The position numbers and the translations under genes were made by a program. From JBFJVZ01 sp041623895 (GTDB lineage Bacteria; Planctomycetota; Planctomycetia; Pirellulales; Pirellulaceae): a stretch of 42,156 nucleotides of DNA. The notes under the pieces were generated by a model. The model had not been told where the DNA came from, made no database searches, and worked only from the letters and a program-made list of their open reading frames with translations. The DNA is taken from positions 1-42,156 of the forward strand of contig JBFJVZ010000012.1 in the NCBI GenBank assembly GCA_041623895.1. The letters run 5' to 3'. Numbering within the stretch: position 1 is the first letter of the stretch; every line of letters starts with the position of its first letter. Shown here one piece after another: positions 1 to 9,499 of the stretch.

Positions 1-1067
1 CAGCCGGCTACCGCACCTACATGACCGGCAAGTGGCATTGCCGCGCCGATGCGAACAAGTCGTTCGACGTTGCCCGCGATGTACGTCCCGGCATGCCCAA
101 GCAAACTCCGCAAGGGTACAACCGGCCGATTGCGCCGGGCCGAGATACATGGTCGCCTTCGGATCCGAAGTTTGGCGGTTTTTGGGAAGGCGGCACCCAC
201 TGGAGTGAAGTTGTTGCCAATCATGCCGATGAATTCTTTAGCGATGCGAAACAGCGTAACGAACCGTTCTTTATGTACCTGGCCTTCAACGCACCACACG
301 ATCCGCGCCAGTCGCCGGCGGAATACGTTGACAAGTACCCGCTGGACAAGGTCGCGGTGCCGGAAAACTTTCTATCGATCTATCCGTACGCCGAGCCGAT
401 GGGTGCCGGCAAAGGATTGCGTGATGAAAAATTGGCTCCCTTTCCCCGCACACACCATGCAGTGAAAGTGCATCGCCAAGAATACTACGCGATCATCACA
501 CACATGGACACGATGATCGGCAGAATCCTGGATGCCTTGGAGGCAACGGGAAAAGCCGACAACACTTGGATCTTCTTCACGGCTGACCACGGGCTGGCCG
601 TGGGACAACACGGCCTGTTTGGTAAACAGAATTTGTACGACCACAGTGTCCGCGTTCCATTTTTCGTGGTCGGGCCCGGGGCAAAAGCGGGAGCAAAAAT
701 CGACCAGCCGGTTTACCTGCAAGACATCATGCCGACAACGCTGCAATTGGCGGGTATCAAAAAACCGGAACACGTTGAATTTTACAGTGTGTTGCCGTTG
801 CTTGCCGGCCAGCCGAGTCCCTATCAGGCGATCTACGGTGGCTACTTGGAAAAGCAACGAAGCATTCGCACCGAACGGTACAAGCTGATCGTCTATCCGC
901 AAGCAAAAAAACTGCGGCTGTACGACATCAAAAATGATCCCAAAGAAATGCACGACATGGCCGACACCGAATCGATGAAGCCCGTGATGAAAGAGTTGTT
1001 CGCGAGCCTACAGAAACTGCAAGCCGAGCTGAATGACGAAGTCGACTTAAGGGACTTGGCACCGTAG
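1..1067 (+). CDS. Sulfatase (alkaline phosphatase superfamily), 5'-truncated
   Basis: This is the C-terminal part of a sulfatase that hydrolyses sulfate esters, probably from sulfated polysaccharides. The reading frame is open to the window edge (GYRTYMTGKWH begins at base 6), so the start codon and the Cys/Ser formylglycine site (C/SxPxR) lie upstream. Visible family motifs are GKWH near the left edge, NAPHDPR, and the metal-site and core stretch FTADHGLAVGQHGLFGKQNLYDHS with its DHG. The C-terminal part (RTERYKLIVY, LYDIKNDPKEMHDMA) is the usual end of choline-sulfatase or iduronate-sulfatase-like enzymes. Family members are normally about 450-520 residues, so about 100-150 residues are missing. 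The exact substrate cannot be assigned. It converges with the next gene, only 39 bases away. Confidence 0.95.
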   Translation, partial: AGYRTYMTGKWHCRADANKSFDVARDVRPGMPKQTPQGYNRPIAPGRDTWSPSDPKFGGFWEGGTHWSEVVANHADEFFSDAKQRNEPFFMYLAFNAPHDPRQSPAEYVDKYPLDKVAVPENFLSIYPYAEPMGAGKGLRDEKLAPFPRTHHAVKVHRQEYYAIITHMDTMIGRILDALEATGKADNTWIFFTADHGLAVGQHGLFGKQNLYDHSVRVPFFVVGPGAKAGAKIDQPVYLQDIMPTTLQLAGIKKPEHVEFYSVLPLLAGQPSPYQAIYGGYLEKQRSIRTERYKLIVYPQAKKLRLYDIKNDPKEMHDMADTESMKPVMKELFASLQKLQAELNDEVDLRDLAP

Positions 1068-1106
1068 CTCTGAGCTGTTCGATAACATCAACGTGACAGG
1101 CGAGAT

Positions 1107-4100
1107 TCAAACGCCCGCCAGGCGGTTCAGTAGCGTGGTGTCTTTGCTGGACGGTCGCATCGGGTCGGCGCCGAGCGTGCCAATGATCTGTTGCGGATAG
1201 TCCGATGATTCGGCTCGCAAACGCATGTCGCGGGCGTGTTCCAATCGAGCGTGCAACCTTAACTCGTGAACCGATTCACTGTGTGAGGCCGATGCCATGA
1301 ACTTGTTCAAGCGAACTTCGAAGCCGCGCCAATGCTCGACATCGCGATCTTTCTTTTCTTGCAGTCGCCGCTGATACCAGTTGCTATTCAGTAGCGACTG
1401 GCGAGTGAATAAATTGCGAATCTCCGGATCATCGATTGTCTTCCCCTGATGATCGCCATGCACCATGATGTTCAGAATTGCCTGCAGCGGAGGGCAAGCC
1501 AATTCGTAACCGCCGTCGGACAGATACTGACCGGCGACACGTTGTTGGGCTTCAGCGATGTACAGGACACCGTCTGCAAAGGAGTCCAAATCCTGCAACT
1601 CCGGCTTTAGCAGTTCATCGGTGAAGACTTTGATCGGATTGTCAAACACCCGCGCCATGTAGGTGCGGACGAATTTTCGCGTGATCCGATAACCCAAGCG
1701 ATTGGCCGGGATTGTCACGCCGTTGTGCTGGAAATCTTCCAGCTTTTCCAGCATTCCCGCGGCGATCATTTGTTGGGGATCGCGTTCGTTGGGCCCCATT
1801 CGACACCAGACTTCAGGGATCAATAGCGAAATGTCGTGGCCGACTTGATAGCGCGGCCCGACGTGGCCGGCTGCCGTGCTGAATCCTCCCAATCCCGTCA
1901 AGATCATCGATGTGATGATTGCGTTCAGGTCGATTGCCGGACTGAGTGCATTGAATGGTCCTTTCGTCAGCGCTCCTTCGCTGCCGGCGCCCGTGGTGCT
2001 GGGACTCTTGCCGGTCAAGGAGCAAACGTAGTCCATCAACAATTCCGGCAGCTCTTGATAATGCAGCGGAGAATAGACGGCCAACGACCGGAAACCAGCA
2101 ACCGGATCGGGCGGGTTGTTACGGCGGCCGCTGAGGATAGCGCCAACCGGTACCGGTACGGCCCCATCCGCGGGTAAACAGCGATGCAACTGAATTCCTC
2201 GCATGGCGACGTACGTGTCGCGGGCATTGGCCATGTCGGGGCGGTCTTGCAAATATCGCGGATTCTTGGTGCGGGAACCGTCCACAATTCGTGGATCGGC
2301 GGTGCTGACAACGTAGCCTTCGTCGTGTTCCACCGCTTTCATCAACAAGCTTTCCATCGGTCCGGTGAATTTATCAAACTCGATCGCATCGGCCACGATC
2401 GCTCGGACTTCATCCATTGATAACGGCTGAAAGTTGCTGATAAAGTTGCCTGGCTGCGAAAGATCGAACTCGGTTTGCCGATCCAAACCGCGATGCACCG
2501 CATCATCGGGGCGTTGGAACAATCGATATTCGCAGTTTTCGACAAACTTGTAACTGTCTGCCGGCAACAGCGCCGGGCCAACTTCGCCGACAGACTCCGC
2601 CGGCACCACCACGCTGCAACTAATGTCGTCTTCACGTTGCACTTTTGCCGCGGCGATGAAATCCTGGCGCACTTTAAACGTTCGCCATCGCGAATTGTCC
2701 AAGCCAACACGCAAATACGTTCCGACCAAGGCGCGGTCGCCAAGTTTCAATTCGTGGCCCGGGGCACCATTGACAATGTCAACGGTGAAATGTTCTTGCC
2801 AATTCTGTTCCATTCCGGGACGCGTGAAACGTTTGATGATCAGTGCCATCGAATAAACGTGCTCGGGTATCGAACGCAGCCAATCGTTGTACTCGTCTTT
2901 GTAATCGGGCGAGGGCGTCAGCAATTGAATCACGCTGCCCAGGCTGCGACTGGGATCGAGGACAGGCCGGCTGGGCCGTTCGGTGTAGTCTTTGCGACCG
3001 ATGTAGGCTTCCGACCAACGGTCGTGATAGGAACGAGAAAAAATCTGGTCCAAGACCTCAAAGTCCTTTTCTCGATCGGCGACAAAGATCGGACCGTACA
3101 GCATGTAGTCGCGAATGCTCTTACTGATTTCGCTCTTGCCGCCGCCGCTGACGGTGCACGGTTTATGACAAAAAACTCCTTCGCCGACCGTGCCAACCAA
3201 TCGCCAAGACGGCGCGTTGGAGTGTTTTTCCAAGCGAATTTTGTAGCCGCTGGGAGCGATGTAAATGTTCTTTGGCGATAGCGGAATCCGATGTTCTACT
3301 CCCTCCCGTGTCCACTTGATGCAGCGTTCATTCAAGGTTGCCAGGGAATCTTCGGGGATGTAGATCACGGTGGGATCATTCAGGTCGACGCCATAGCCTT
3401 CGGGCTGGATGTCGATGAACGAACCGTAATCACGGGCCACGTCGTCGAAACGGCGACCGTTGTAGCGCCGGCTATTGACTTGGAATTCGTCGCCAAGTGA
3501 ATACGACGCAAACGCCAGGGCGCCGCCGGCGTGCTCTTCTTCCGTTCCACCCATCAAGTTAGTGGCGAAACTGATTTGTGTTTTGACTTCTTTCTTGCAG
3601 TAGCCGTAGTAATTGTCGGCAATCAGCGTCACCATCACGCCGGAAGCGTTGCGGCACGCTAATTTGAACGGCATGCCGTCGTTATACAGTTCCGATTCGT
3701 CCTTCCAGCACATCGCATCGCGACGCTGGCGTTCATTGGCGTCATCCCAGTGCGGCAGCCCAAGTTCTTTTTTGGTCAACTGTGTTAGGTGTGTCGCCAG
3801 AATCACGCAACCGGTGTGCCCGCTCCAATGATGCACGTCCAAGCCGGCGTCATTTGCCGCGATCAGCGGATCTCCGGCGTTGCCGAAGATCGATTCCACA
3901 AAATCAAGATTGCTGACCAGCGTGCCGGGCGCGAAAAACCGTGTTTCCAGCGACTTCGATTCGCAAAATCCGGAGACGCCAGGACAGACCAGCGGTCGCA
4001 ATAACAGGGATACCCAGGTGTAGGCCGGATGCTGTGAATTCGCCGTGTACGGCAACAACATCAAATCACGCGGCGGATTCATCGCCGCCTGGAAGAGGCG

Positions 4101-4637
4101 TACGAAGACACATTTGGGCACGACGCGTTTATCGCCTGGAATTGGCAAGCCTCCGGCCACGATGTGGAATGTTCCCGCGGTGGTTCGCCGATCAGCGCGA
4201 GGATTATTCAAGATGCCGTTCAAACAACGATAGGAACTGACCAAGTCGTTCTCGAATTTGTGACCGTCCACCGGCAGACTGAACTCACGAGCCATTCCGT
4301 GCCGGTCCAGCGTCAATGAACGGCCGGGCAACCGCAGAACTTCGCCATCCAGCACATCTTGAAAATATTCGTTCAGGAAAGTCTCAATCCGCGCATCGAC
4401 CGGCGCGAGATGCCCCGAGAGCAGCCGATTCTTTTCACGCAAGCTGTCCAAAATCCCCGCGGAAAAAGCGGTCATTGAATGCGCGTCTTGATTGTCCTCA
4501 GGTGACGGCAAACCAGCGGACGCGAGTTGCAACGCGAGATATGCTTTCAAGTGCTGACGCTCGACCGGTTCATTCGCCGCCTGTTTGTCCCAGCCAACGG
4601 CGCGTTGCAGTTTCTCAGGATCATTCAGGAGCGCCAT
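1107..4637 (-). CDS. Probable PPi-type phosphoenolpyruvate carboxykinase (diphosphate-dependent)
   Basis: This 1176-residue protein resembles the PPi-type PEP carboxykinases known from Propionibacterium and Entamoeba, which are about 1100-1180 residues, roughly twice the size of ATP/GTP PEPCKs. They interconvert oxaloacetate + PPi with PEP + Pi + CO2. Visible conserved blocks are DRRTTAGTFHI near residue 150, a NYYGYCKKEVKTQ block at 342-354, and a P-loop-like SGGGKS at 497-502 followed by ISKS. There is no signal peptide or membrane segment, so it should be cytosolic. The start codon is ATG with GGAG about 10 bases upstream. It is a lone minus-strand gene converging on the sulfatase. The identification rests on remembered family similarity, not a search. 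The alternative is a conserved planctomycete protein of unknown function. Confidence 0.72.
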   Translation of the reverse strand: MALLNDPEKLQRAVGWDKQAANEPVERQHLKAYLALQLASAGLPSPEDNQDAHSMTAFSAGILDSLREKNRLLSGHLAPVDARIETFLNEYFQDVLDGEVLRLPGRSLTLDRHGMAREFSLPVDGHKFENDLVSSYRCLNGILNNPRADRRTTAGTFHIVAGGLPIPGDKRVVPKCVFVRLFQAAMNPPRDLMLLPYTANSQHPAYTWVSLLLRPLVCPGVSGFCESKSLETRFFAPGTLVSNLDFVESIFGNAGDPLIAANDAGLDVHHWSGHTGCVILATHLTQLTKKELGLPHWDDANERQRRDAMCWKDESELYNDGMPFKLACRNASGVMVTLIADNYYGYCKKEVKTQISFATNLMGGTEEEHAGGALAFASYSLGDEFQVNSRRYNGRRFDDVARDYGSFIDIQPEGYGVDLNDPTVIYIPEDSLATLNERCIKWTREGVEHRIPLSPKNIYIAPSGYKIRLEKHSNAPSWRLVGTVGEGVFCHKPCTVSGGGKSEISKSIRDYMLYGPIFVADREKDFEVLDQIFSRSYHDRWSEAYIGRKDYTERPSRPVLDPSRSLGSVIQLLTPSPDYKDEYNDWLRSIPEHVYSMALIIKRFTRPGMEQNWQEHFTVDIVNGAPGHELKLGDRALVGTYLRVGLDNSRWRTFKVRQDFIAAAKVQREDDISCSVVVPAESVGEVGPALLPADSYKFVENCEYRLFQRPDDAVHRGLDRQTEFDLSQPGNFISNFQPLSMDEVRAIVADAIEFDKFTGPMESLLMKAVEHDEGYVVSTADPRIVDGSRTKNPRYLQDRPDMANARDTYVAMRGIQLHRCLPADGAVPVPVGAILSGRRNNPPDPVAGFRSLAVYSPLHYQELPELLMDYVCSLTGKSPSTTGAGSEGALTKGPFNALSPAIDLNAIITSMILTGLGGFSTAAGHVGPRYQVGHDISLLIPEVWCRMGPNERDPQQMIAAGMLEKLEDFQHNGVTIPANRLGYRITRKFVRTYMARVFDNPIKVFTDELLKPELQDLDSFADGVLYIAEAQQRVAGQYLSDGGYELACPPLQAILNIMVHGDHQGKTIDDPEIRNLFTRQSLLNSNWYQRRLQEKKDRDVEHWRGFEVRLNKFMASASHSESVHELRLHARLEHARDMRLRAESSDYPQQIIGTLGADPMRPSSKDTTLLNRLAGV

Positions 4638-5061
4638 GGGACTCTGTCTCCAATCTTTAAGAACGAATTTGATATGCTGACCATGGGCAGCGGCACTTTA
4701 TTATGGCCGGGAAAAAAGGGGTCAGACACCAAAAGCCGGAACGGCCCTTCGGGTGCTTTGCACTTTTGGTGTCTGACCCCTTTTTTCCCATCGCTTAACT
4801 CGCTCCAAGTGCCGCGCGCTGACTAGCCATCAAAGATACCACAATCGGGCAGATTAGCACGTAGCGCACGTGCGACTGGACGCGTCGTCACCGCATTTGG
4901 TGTCCAGGCGGGGTGACGCGATGTCTCACTGCGTTGGAGTGATTGCCATTATGCGGTTATCATGGGGCCGCTTGCGACCGCAGGCTGAATTCGATCACTC
5001 ATTTTTCGGCCCGCTCACGCTTCACCACGAATCAATCACTTCAATCCAGGAATCGCCATCG
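4638..5061. other. 424-base divergent intergenic region
   Basis: This region separates the minus-strand PEPCK-like gene from the plus-strand heme/propeller gene and should contain both promoters. It holds the perfect inverted repeat at 4709-4789 and a short palindrome CGCACGTGCG at 4865-4874. The open frame that runs in from 4870 has no coding signal before the signal peptide at 5062. I see no convincing -35/-10 pair. Confidence 0.5.
4709..4789. repeat. Perfect 27-bp inverted repeat with 27-base loop
   Basis: The left arm at 4709-4735 and the right arm at 4763-4789 are exact reverse complements over 27 bases. Each contains the core GGGGTCAGACACC and an A6/T6 tract. The loop at 4736-4762 carries a smaller CCC-TTC-GGG hairpin. 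As RNA it would form a very stable stem on either strand. The palindrome resembles the REP/BIME-type intergenic elements mobilised by REP-associated tyrosine transposases. It could also act as a bidirectional terminator, but it lies upstream of both flanking genes, which argues against a terminator role. Confidence 0.85.
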
Positions 5062-7566
5062 ATGCGTCACTTTTCTTATTCGTTCACGTTTGGCCTGTTA
5101 TGCTGCCTGCCGCTGGCGAACTCAGCCACCGCCGCCGGGCTGGGGGTGACGCCCGCCGATCAGTTTCGCACGCTACAGGGATTCGAGGTGGAACTGTTGT
5201 ACGAGGTTCCCAGCGAAACTCAGGGATCATGGGTCAGTTTGACGGTTGATCCCAAGGGCCGCCTGATCACCTGCGATCAATACGGCGGACTGTACCGGAT
5301 CGATGTGGCGGGGGCTCAGGCGAAAGTCGAAAAGCTGGAGATCGAGTTTACAGGTGCGCAGGGATTATTGTGCGCATTCGGTTCGTTGTACGCCAACGTC
5401 AATCACAAAGGAGGCATTTCAGGCGTGTGGCGGCTGACCGATACCGACGGTGATGACCAATACGACAAGAAAGAGCACATCTTGCCGCTCAACGGTGGCT
5501 CAGAACACGGTCCTCATGCTTTGATTCTGACGCCGGACGGAAAAAGGATTCTGACGTGCGCCGGTAACAACACCGAACTGCCGGAGGACATGGCCCGCTC
5601 GCGAGTGCCAAAAAACTGGGATGAAGATCACTTGCTGGGACGCATGCCCGACGCCCGCGGTCACAACGCCAGCCGCATGGCGCCGGGCGGGTTTATTCTC
5701 TCGATGAATCCGGAAGGCAAAGACCTCGAGCTGATCGCCACCGGCTTTCGCAATGAATACGACATCGCATTGAATCACGACGGCGAACTGTTTACCTACG
5801 ATGCCGATATGGAATGGGATGTTGGCACACCCTGGTACCGCCCGACGCGGATCAATCATGTAATCAGCGGCGCGGAGTTTGGTTGGCGAAACGGCACTGG
5901 CAAATGGCCGGAATATTATCCCGATTCGTTTGGTTCGGCAGTCGACATCGGTGCCGGATCGCCGACGGGAATCTGTTTCGGCTACGGGACGAAGTTTCCC
6001 CCAAAGTATCAGGAGGCATTATTCATTTGCGATTGGAGTTACGGCAACATTCACGCCGTCCATCTGAAACCGGACGGCAGCAGTTACACCGGAACCTACG
6101 AGACGTTTGCCACCGCCGCACCGTGTCCGGTCACTGATCTGGCCGTCCATCCCGATGGGATGCTGTATTTCACGATAGGCGGCCGGCGTACGCAAAGCGG
6201 GCTGTACAGAATCAAATACAGCGGAAATGAAGACGACAACACGGAAGAAACCGCAGAATACGAGGTGGACATCAAGTCACAGCTTCGCGCTGATCGTCAC
6301 CAGATGGAAGCCTTGCATCTGAAGAAGGCGAGTGAACAGGAGTTGCAAGCGGTCTTTGATAACCTTGGCAATACGGACCGAGGCATTTCATTCGCGGCCC
6401 GAATCGCTTTGGAGCATCAAGACATTGATGTCTGGCGAGAAAACGTCATCCAGTTGGAAAACGCACAAGCAAGAATCTTGGGCGTCATCGCGCTGGCTCG
6501 CAACGGCGAAGCGGCCGACAAGCAAGCCGCTTTGTCCGCACTGACTTCCTTGAATTGGAACGATTTATCCGCCGGCCAGCGGATCGGCTTACTCCGCGCT
6601 TACGGTTTGATCGGAATTCGGCTTGGCAAGATCGAAGGCGACCAGGCCGCCCCGATCTTGAAGCAAATCGGCAAAGCGTTTCCGACGGGTGATAACCGTG
6701 TCGATCGTGAACTCGCCCAAGTGCTGGTTTATTTGCAAGCACCGGATGCGGTTCGGAAGATCGTTCGTGAAATGAAGCAATCACCCAGTCAGGAAAATCA
6801 GATTCACTATGCCATGACTCTGCGCAATGCGCGTCAAGGCTGGAACCCGAAGTTGTATCGTGCCTATTTCAGCTGGTTCAACGACATTCAGTCGGCTCGC
6901 GGCGGCATGTCGTTCGGCGGTTTCATCGAAAATATCCGCAAGGCTGCACTGGAAAATGTCCCCAAACCAATGCAGCAACCATTGGCCGATGTGTTGAATC
7001 CGCCAAAGAAAGCAAGCGAAGCAGTCGCTGAGAAACCGCGTGAATTGGTACAGCAGTGGAAGGTGGATGAGCTGCTGGATGCCGTCACCGCTTCAAGCCA
7101 CTTGCCTGATTTCCAGCGAGGCAAAGAAGTCTTCGCGGCGGCCCAATGTTACAAGTGTCACCGGATGGGCGTGCAAGGCGGCATCCTGGGACCTGACCTG
7201 ACCGGTGCCGGAGGCCGGTTCAGCCCCAAGGATCTCTTGGTATCGATCATCGAGCCGAACAAGGTGATCAGCGATCAGTACGCGGCGACACAGTTTTTGA
7301 CCGATGATGGAAATATCATTGTCGGCCGCATCGTCAATATGAATGGCGATCAACTTCGGGTGATGACCAACATGCTGGATCCGTCCAGCCTGGCGACGAT
7401 TAAACGGAGCAGCGTGGAAGAAGCGATGCCGGCCACCAACAGCATGATGCCGGCGGGCTTGCTGGACACGTTTAACCAACAAGAGATCGCCGATCTGATT
7501 GCTTACTTGCGTGCGGGTGGACGTGAGAACCATCCGATTTATCAGAAGACAATCGCCAAGCAGTAG
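5062..7566 (+). CDS. Secreted planctomycete heme-binding / sugar-dehydrogenase-like propeller protein
   Basis: The start at 5062 gives 834 residues and places a signal peptide at the N-terminus (MRHFSYSFTFGLLCCLPLANSATA); the open frame extends further upstream without coding signal. Residues of about 35-390 form a glucose/sorbosone-dehydrogenase-like beta-propeller with GFRNEYDIALN, TYDADMEWDVGTPWYRPTR and DWSYGNIHAV. A middle helical HEAT-like stretch follows. The C-terminus is a cytochrome c-like domain of the PVC type with a single heme site CYKCH (C696, C699, H700) followed by GPDLTGAGGRFSPKDLLVSIIEPN. The protein probably oxidises sugars or related alcohols in the periplasm and passes electrons to its own heme. 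The substrate is unknown. It is a paralog of the 31467-34385 protein but lacks that protein's extra N-terminal domain. Confidence 0.9.
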   Translation: MRHFSYSFTFGLLCCLPLANSATAAGLGVTPADQFRTLQGFEVELLYEVPSETQGSWVSLTVDPKGRLITCDQYGGLYRIDVAGAQAKVEKLEIEFTGAQGLLCAFGSLYANVNHKGGISGVWRLTDTDGDDQYDKKEHILPLNGGSEHGPHALILTPDGKRILTCAGNNTELPEDMARSRVPKNWDEDHLLGRMPDARGHNASRMAPGGFILSMNPEGKDLELIATGFRNEYDIALNHDGELFTYDADMEWDVGTPWYRPTRINHVISGAEFGWRNGTGKWPEYYPDSFGSAVDIGAGSPTGICFGYGTKFPPKYQEALFICDWSYGNIHAVHLKPDGSSYTGTYETFATAAPCPVTDLAVHPDGMLYFTIGGRRTQSGLYRIKYSGNEDDNTEETAEYEVDIKSQLRADRHQMEALHLKKASEQELQAVFDNLGNTDRGISFAARIALEHQDIDVWRENVIQLENAQARILGVIALARNGEAADKQAALSALTSLNWNDLSAGQRIGLLRAYGLIGIRLGKIEGDQAAPILKQIGKAFPTGDNRVDRELAQVLVYLQAPDAVRKIVREMKQSPSQENQIHYAMTLRNARQGWNPKLYRAYFSWFNDIQSARGGMSFGGFIENIRKAALENVPKPMQQPLADVLNPPKKASEAVAEKPRELVQQWKVDELLDAVTASSHLPDFQRGKEVFAAAQCYKCHRMGVQGGILGPDLTGAGGRFSPKDLLVSIIEPNKVISDQYAATQFLTDDGNIIVGRIVNMNGDQLRVMTNMLDPSSLATIKRSSVEEAMPATNSMMPAGLLDTFNQQEIADLIAYLRAGGRENHPIYQKTIAKQ

Positions 7567-7609
7567 GTTGCTATTTTCAAGGCAGAAATTGCGCGGTGTG
7601 CGGCATTTT

Positions 7610-7664
7610 GTAGGCCAGGACTTGTTGTTTGGCAGCGGAATTGCCAGGATCAGTGCTGGCCTAC
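7610..7664. repeat. Degenerate copy of GTAGGCCAGG palindromic repeat
   Basis: GTAGGCCAGGACTTG starts at 7610, and the opposing arm GCCAGGATCAGTGCTGGCCTAC ends at 7664, around a centre ending GGAATT. It matches the repeat copies at 37427 and 42113 but is diverged within both arms. It directly abuts the displaced nucleotidyltransferase fragment to its right. Confidence 0.75.
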
Positions 7665-7673
7665 ATATTTCAT

Positions 7674-7866
7674 ACGGTCACCCAAACGCATCCTGATCAG
7701 CAAGTCATTTAGGGCTGCTTTGCCGGTCGCCTGTTCCGGCAACTTGGAGCCGCTGGCCGCCTGCTCGAGTTCGCAGACCAACCGATCGAATTGTTTGGCG
7801 TGAAAGTCAACGTCAGCTGCGCGCCAAACCGCCTTTTCGGGTCCGGCCAGTTTTTTCGTGGTTAGT
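7674..7866 (-). pseudogene. Displaced 3'-end fragment of an RlaP-like nucleotidyltransferase
   Basis: About 187 bases here align without gaps to the 3' end of the intact nucleotidyltransferase gene (about 11605-11791), in the same orientation, at roughly 85% identity by eye. Shared peptide blocks are KKLAGPEKAV, ADVDFHAKQFDRL, ELEQAAS and LPEQATGKAALNDLL. Nothing upstream of the KKLAG block resembles the rest of that protein, and the open frame there reads into unrelated sequence, so this is a remnant. Its former stop codon has been replaced by a few residues reading into the adjacent palindromic repeat. Confidence 0.82.
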
Positions 7867-8104
7867 CTAGCCTTACCGTTGCAGCCCGCTTCGCTCCCAT
7901 GAATCCCGACCTTGTCGGATCCGATTTTGACGGTTGTGGCCGATTTTGCGATGACATCAGTTGGTCCCGCGGCTTCGTTCCCGATCGGCGTGAATTCGCA
8001 CATTCGATCGCGGCAATTCTGCCGTTGAAGTAAGATGAAAGTTCACCTAAGTCGAATCGATGACGGAGAAGTCGATCTGTTGACGCTCCAGTGATCCATC
8101 TGAG

Positions 8105-8413
8105 GTGGAGGAATCCTACGGCTTTCGCTCTGCCAGGAATTTCGTTCCACACGAGTTTGATCTGGATGTCGGTTTGTTGGTGGATTTGAAATCACGCGGG
8201 CACGAGATTGGCATCCAGGGCTACAAACACGAGGGACGATTTTTTGAGTCCGCCCGCACATTCCAACGCAGAACATCGCCCATCAACCAGGCATTGCATG
8301 ATCATGAACTTATCGGTTTTCGGGCGCCGATGCTTCATCGCTATATCACATGGATGCAGGCCCTGGACATCGAATACGATGGCGGAATGTGCCCAATTGA
8401 TTTTGCTTCGTGA
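8105..8413 (+). pseudogene. Truncated polysaccharide deacetylase (NodB-like) remnant
   Basis: The translated stretch EESYGFRSARNFVP, LLVDLKSRGHEIGIQGYKHEGR, then IGFRAPMLHR and WMQALDIEYDGGMCPIDF matches the middle of exopolysaccharide-type polysaccharide deacetylases, where the HGLKHDG-like segment and the FRSP/FRAP segment are conserved. Here HxxKH has become QGYKHEG. The upstream part with the catalytic DDG and the C-terminal third are missing: a stop lies at 8081 in frame, and the frame ends at 8411-8413 just after the PIDF segment. The fragment is about 100 residues against a usual 280-320, so I treat it as a decayed gene. Its neighbour is a FemAB-like gene, a common partner in exosortase-associated exopolysaccharide loci. 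Confidence 0.75.
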
Positions 8414-8439
8414 TTTGCAACCAACTACAACATTGTTGA

Positions 8440-9483
8440 ATGACAACGACAGTTGATACCTGTGAATTCCGTATTGTATCACCCCAATACCCGACGTGGG
8501 ATGCGTACGTAGAACGACATACCAAAGGGTCTATCTTTCATACCTCGGCGATGATCGATGTCTTTCGCAGGACTCGTGGACTGGAACCCCACGCGTACGC
8601 GGCAACAGATGCCGATGGTAACATTGTGGCAATGTTGGTCAGCTGTCACGTGAAGACACTGAACCAACTGGCCGCCATGTCATCCAGGGCCGTTCAGTAC
8701 GCAGAACCTCTTTGCAACTCCGATCCGGTAGGCATCGCGGCCTTAACGCAGTTGGTCCGCAAGGCAGACCAAGGACTGAGGATGCGGGCCCTGTTCTCCG
8801 AAGTGCGTTCGATTTGCGAGCCTGGTCCTGAGAAAGAGGTCCTGGAAAGATGCGGCTACCAACATCGCGACTTTATCAACTACGTCGTTGATCTTCAGCA
8901 GGGCCGTGAACAGCTGTGGAAGTCGCTACACAAGCGGATGCGTCAAAAGATTCGAAGCACCCTGCGTAGGGGCATTGTCTTGCGCGACGATAACACACGC
9001 GAGGGCGTCACGCGTCTTTACTCGCTGCTGCAAGCCAGCTACGGAAAGGCTCACATTCCTCTGGCTGATCGAGAGCTGTTTCTGAACACGTTGGAGCGTT
9101 TGCCGGCGGAACAGGTACGGATTCGCACCGCCTTCAAGGATGATGAACCCGTTGCCTCGATTATCTCACTCATTTTTCGCGACCGAGTATTCTCCTGGTA
9201 CGGTGGAACGCTACGTTTAAACGGCATTTCCCCATTCGCCTGCATCGTCTGGGATGACATGGCGTGGGCTGCTGAGAATGGCTACGCGTTCTACGATTTC
9301 GGCGGCGCCGGATGGGCGTCGAAGGATTACGGACCACGCCGATTCAAAGCGCAATTTGGTGGTGAAGAAGTTTGTTATGGTCGGTACTGGATGCCCTACT
9401 CCCAAGTTCGGCTTAGTATTGCCGAATGGGCTTACGGAGTTTCTCGATTGCTTGGAGTCTGGTCTCACGCAAAACGCGGTTGA
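8440..9483 (+). CDS. FemAB/GNAT-fold acyltransferase-like protein
   Basis: This 347-residue cytosolic protein has the double-GNAT layout of FemAB-related proteins found in exopolysaccharide and PEP-CTERM loci. The diagnostic part is the C-terminal half: AFKDDEPVASIISLIFRDRVFSWYGG around residues 228-252, then a WDDMAWAAENGYAFYDFGGA segment and YGPRRFKAQFGGEE. Such proteins transfer amino acids or acyl groups to a lipid-linked or sugar acceptor, but the donor and acceptor cannot be read here. The ATG at 8440 lacks a strong Shine-Dalgarno. The following SGNH gene starts 16 bases after its stop, so the two are probably co-transcribed. It follows the broken deacetylase. Confidence 0.8.
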   Translation: MTTTVDTCEFRIVSPQYPTWDAYVERHTKGSIFHTSAMIDVFRRTRGLEPHAYAATDADGNIVAMLVSCHVKTLNQLAAMSSRAVQYAEPLCNSDPVGIAALTQLVRKADQGLRMRALFSEVRSICEPGPEKEVLERCGYQHRDFINYVVDLQQGREQLWKSLHKRMRQKIRSTLRRGIVLRDDNTREGVTRLYSLLQASYGKAHIPLADRELFLNTLERLPAEQVRIRTAFKDDEPVASIISLIFRDRVFSWYGGTLRLNGISPFACIVWDDMAWAAENGYAFYDFGGAGWASKDYGPRRFKAQFGGEEVCYGRYWMPYSQVRLSIAEWAYGVSRLLGVWSHAKRG

Positions 9484-9499
9484 GGGTCTTTGCGCGAAT

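Noticed and set aside
2475..3281. 268-residue plus-strand open frame inside the PEPCK-like gene
   Set aside because: It is the antisense of a well-conserved gene and shows no recognisable protein segment of its own.
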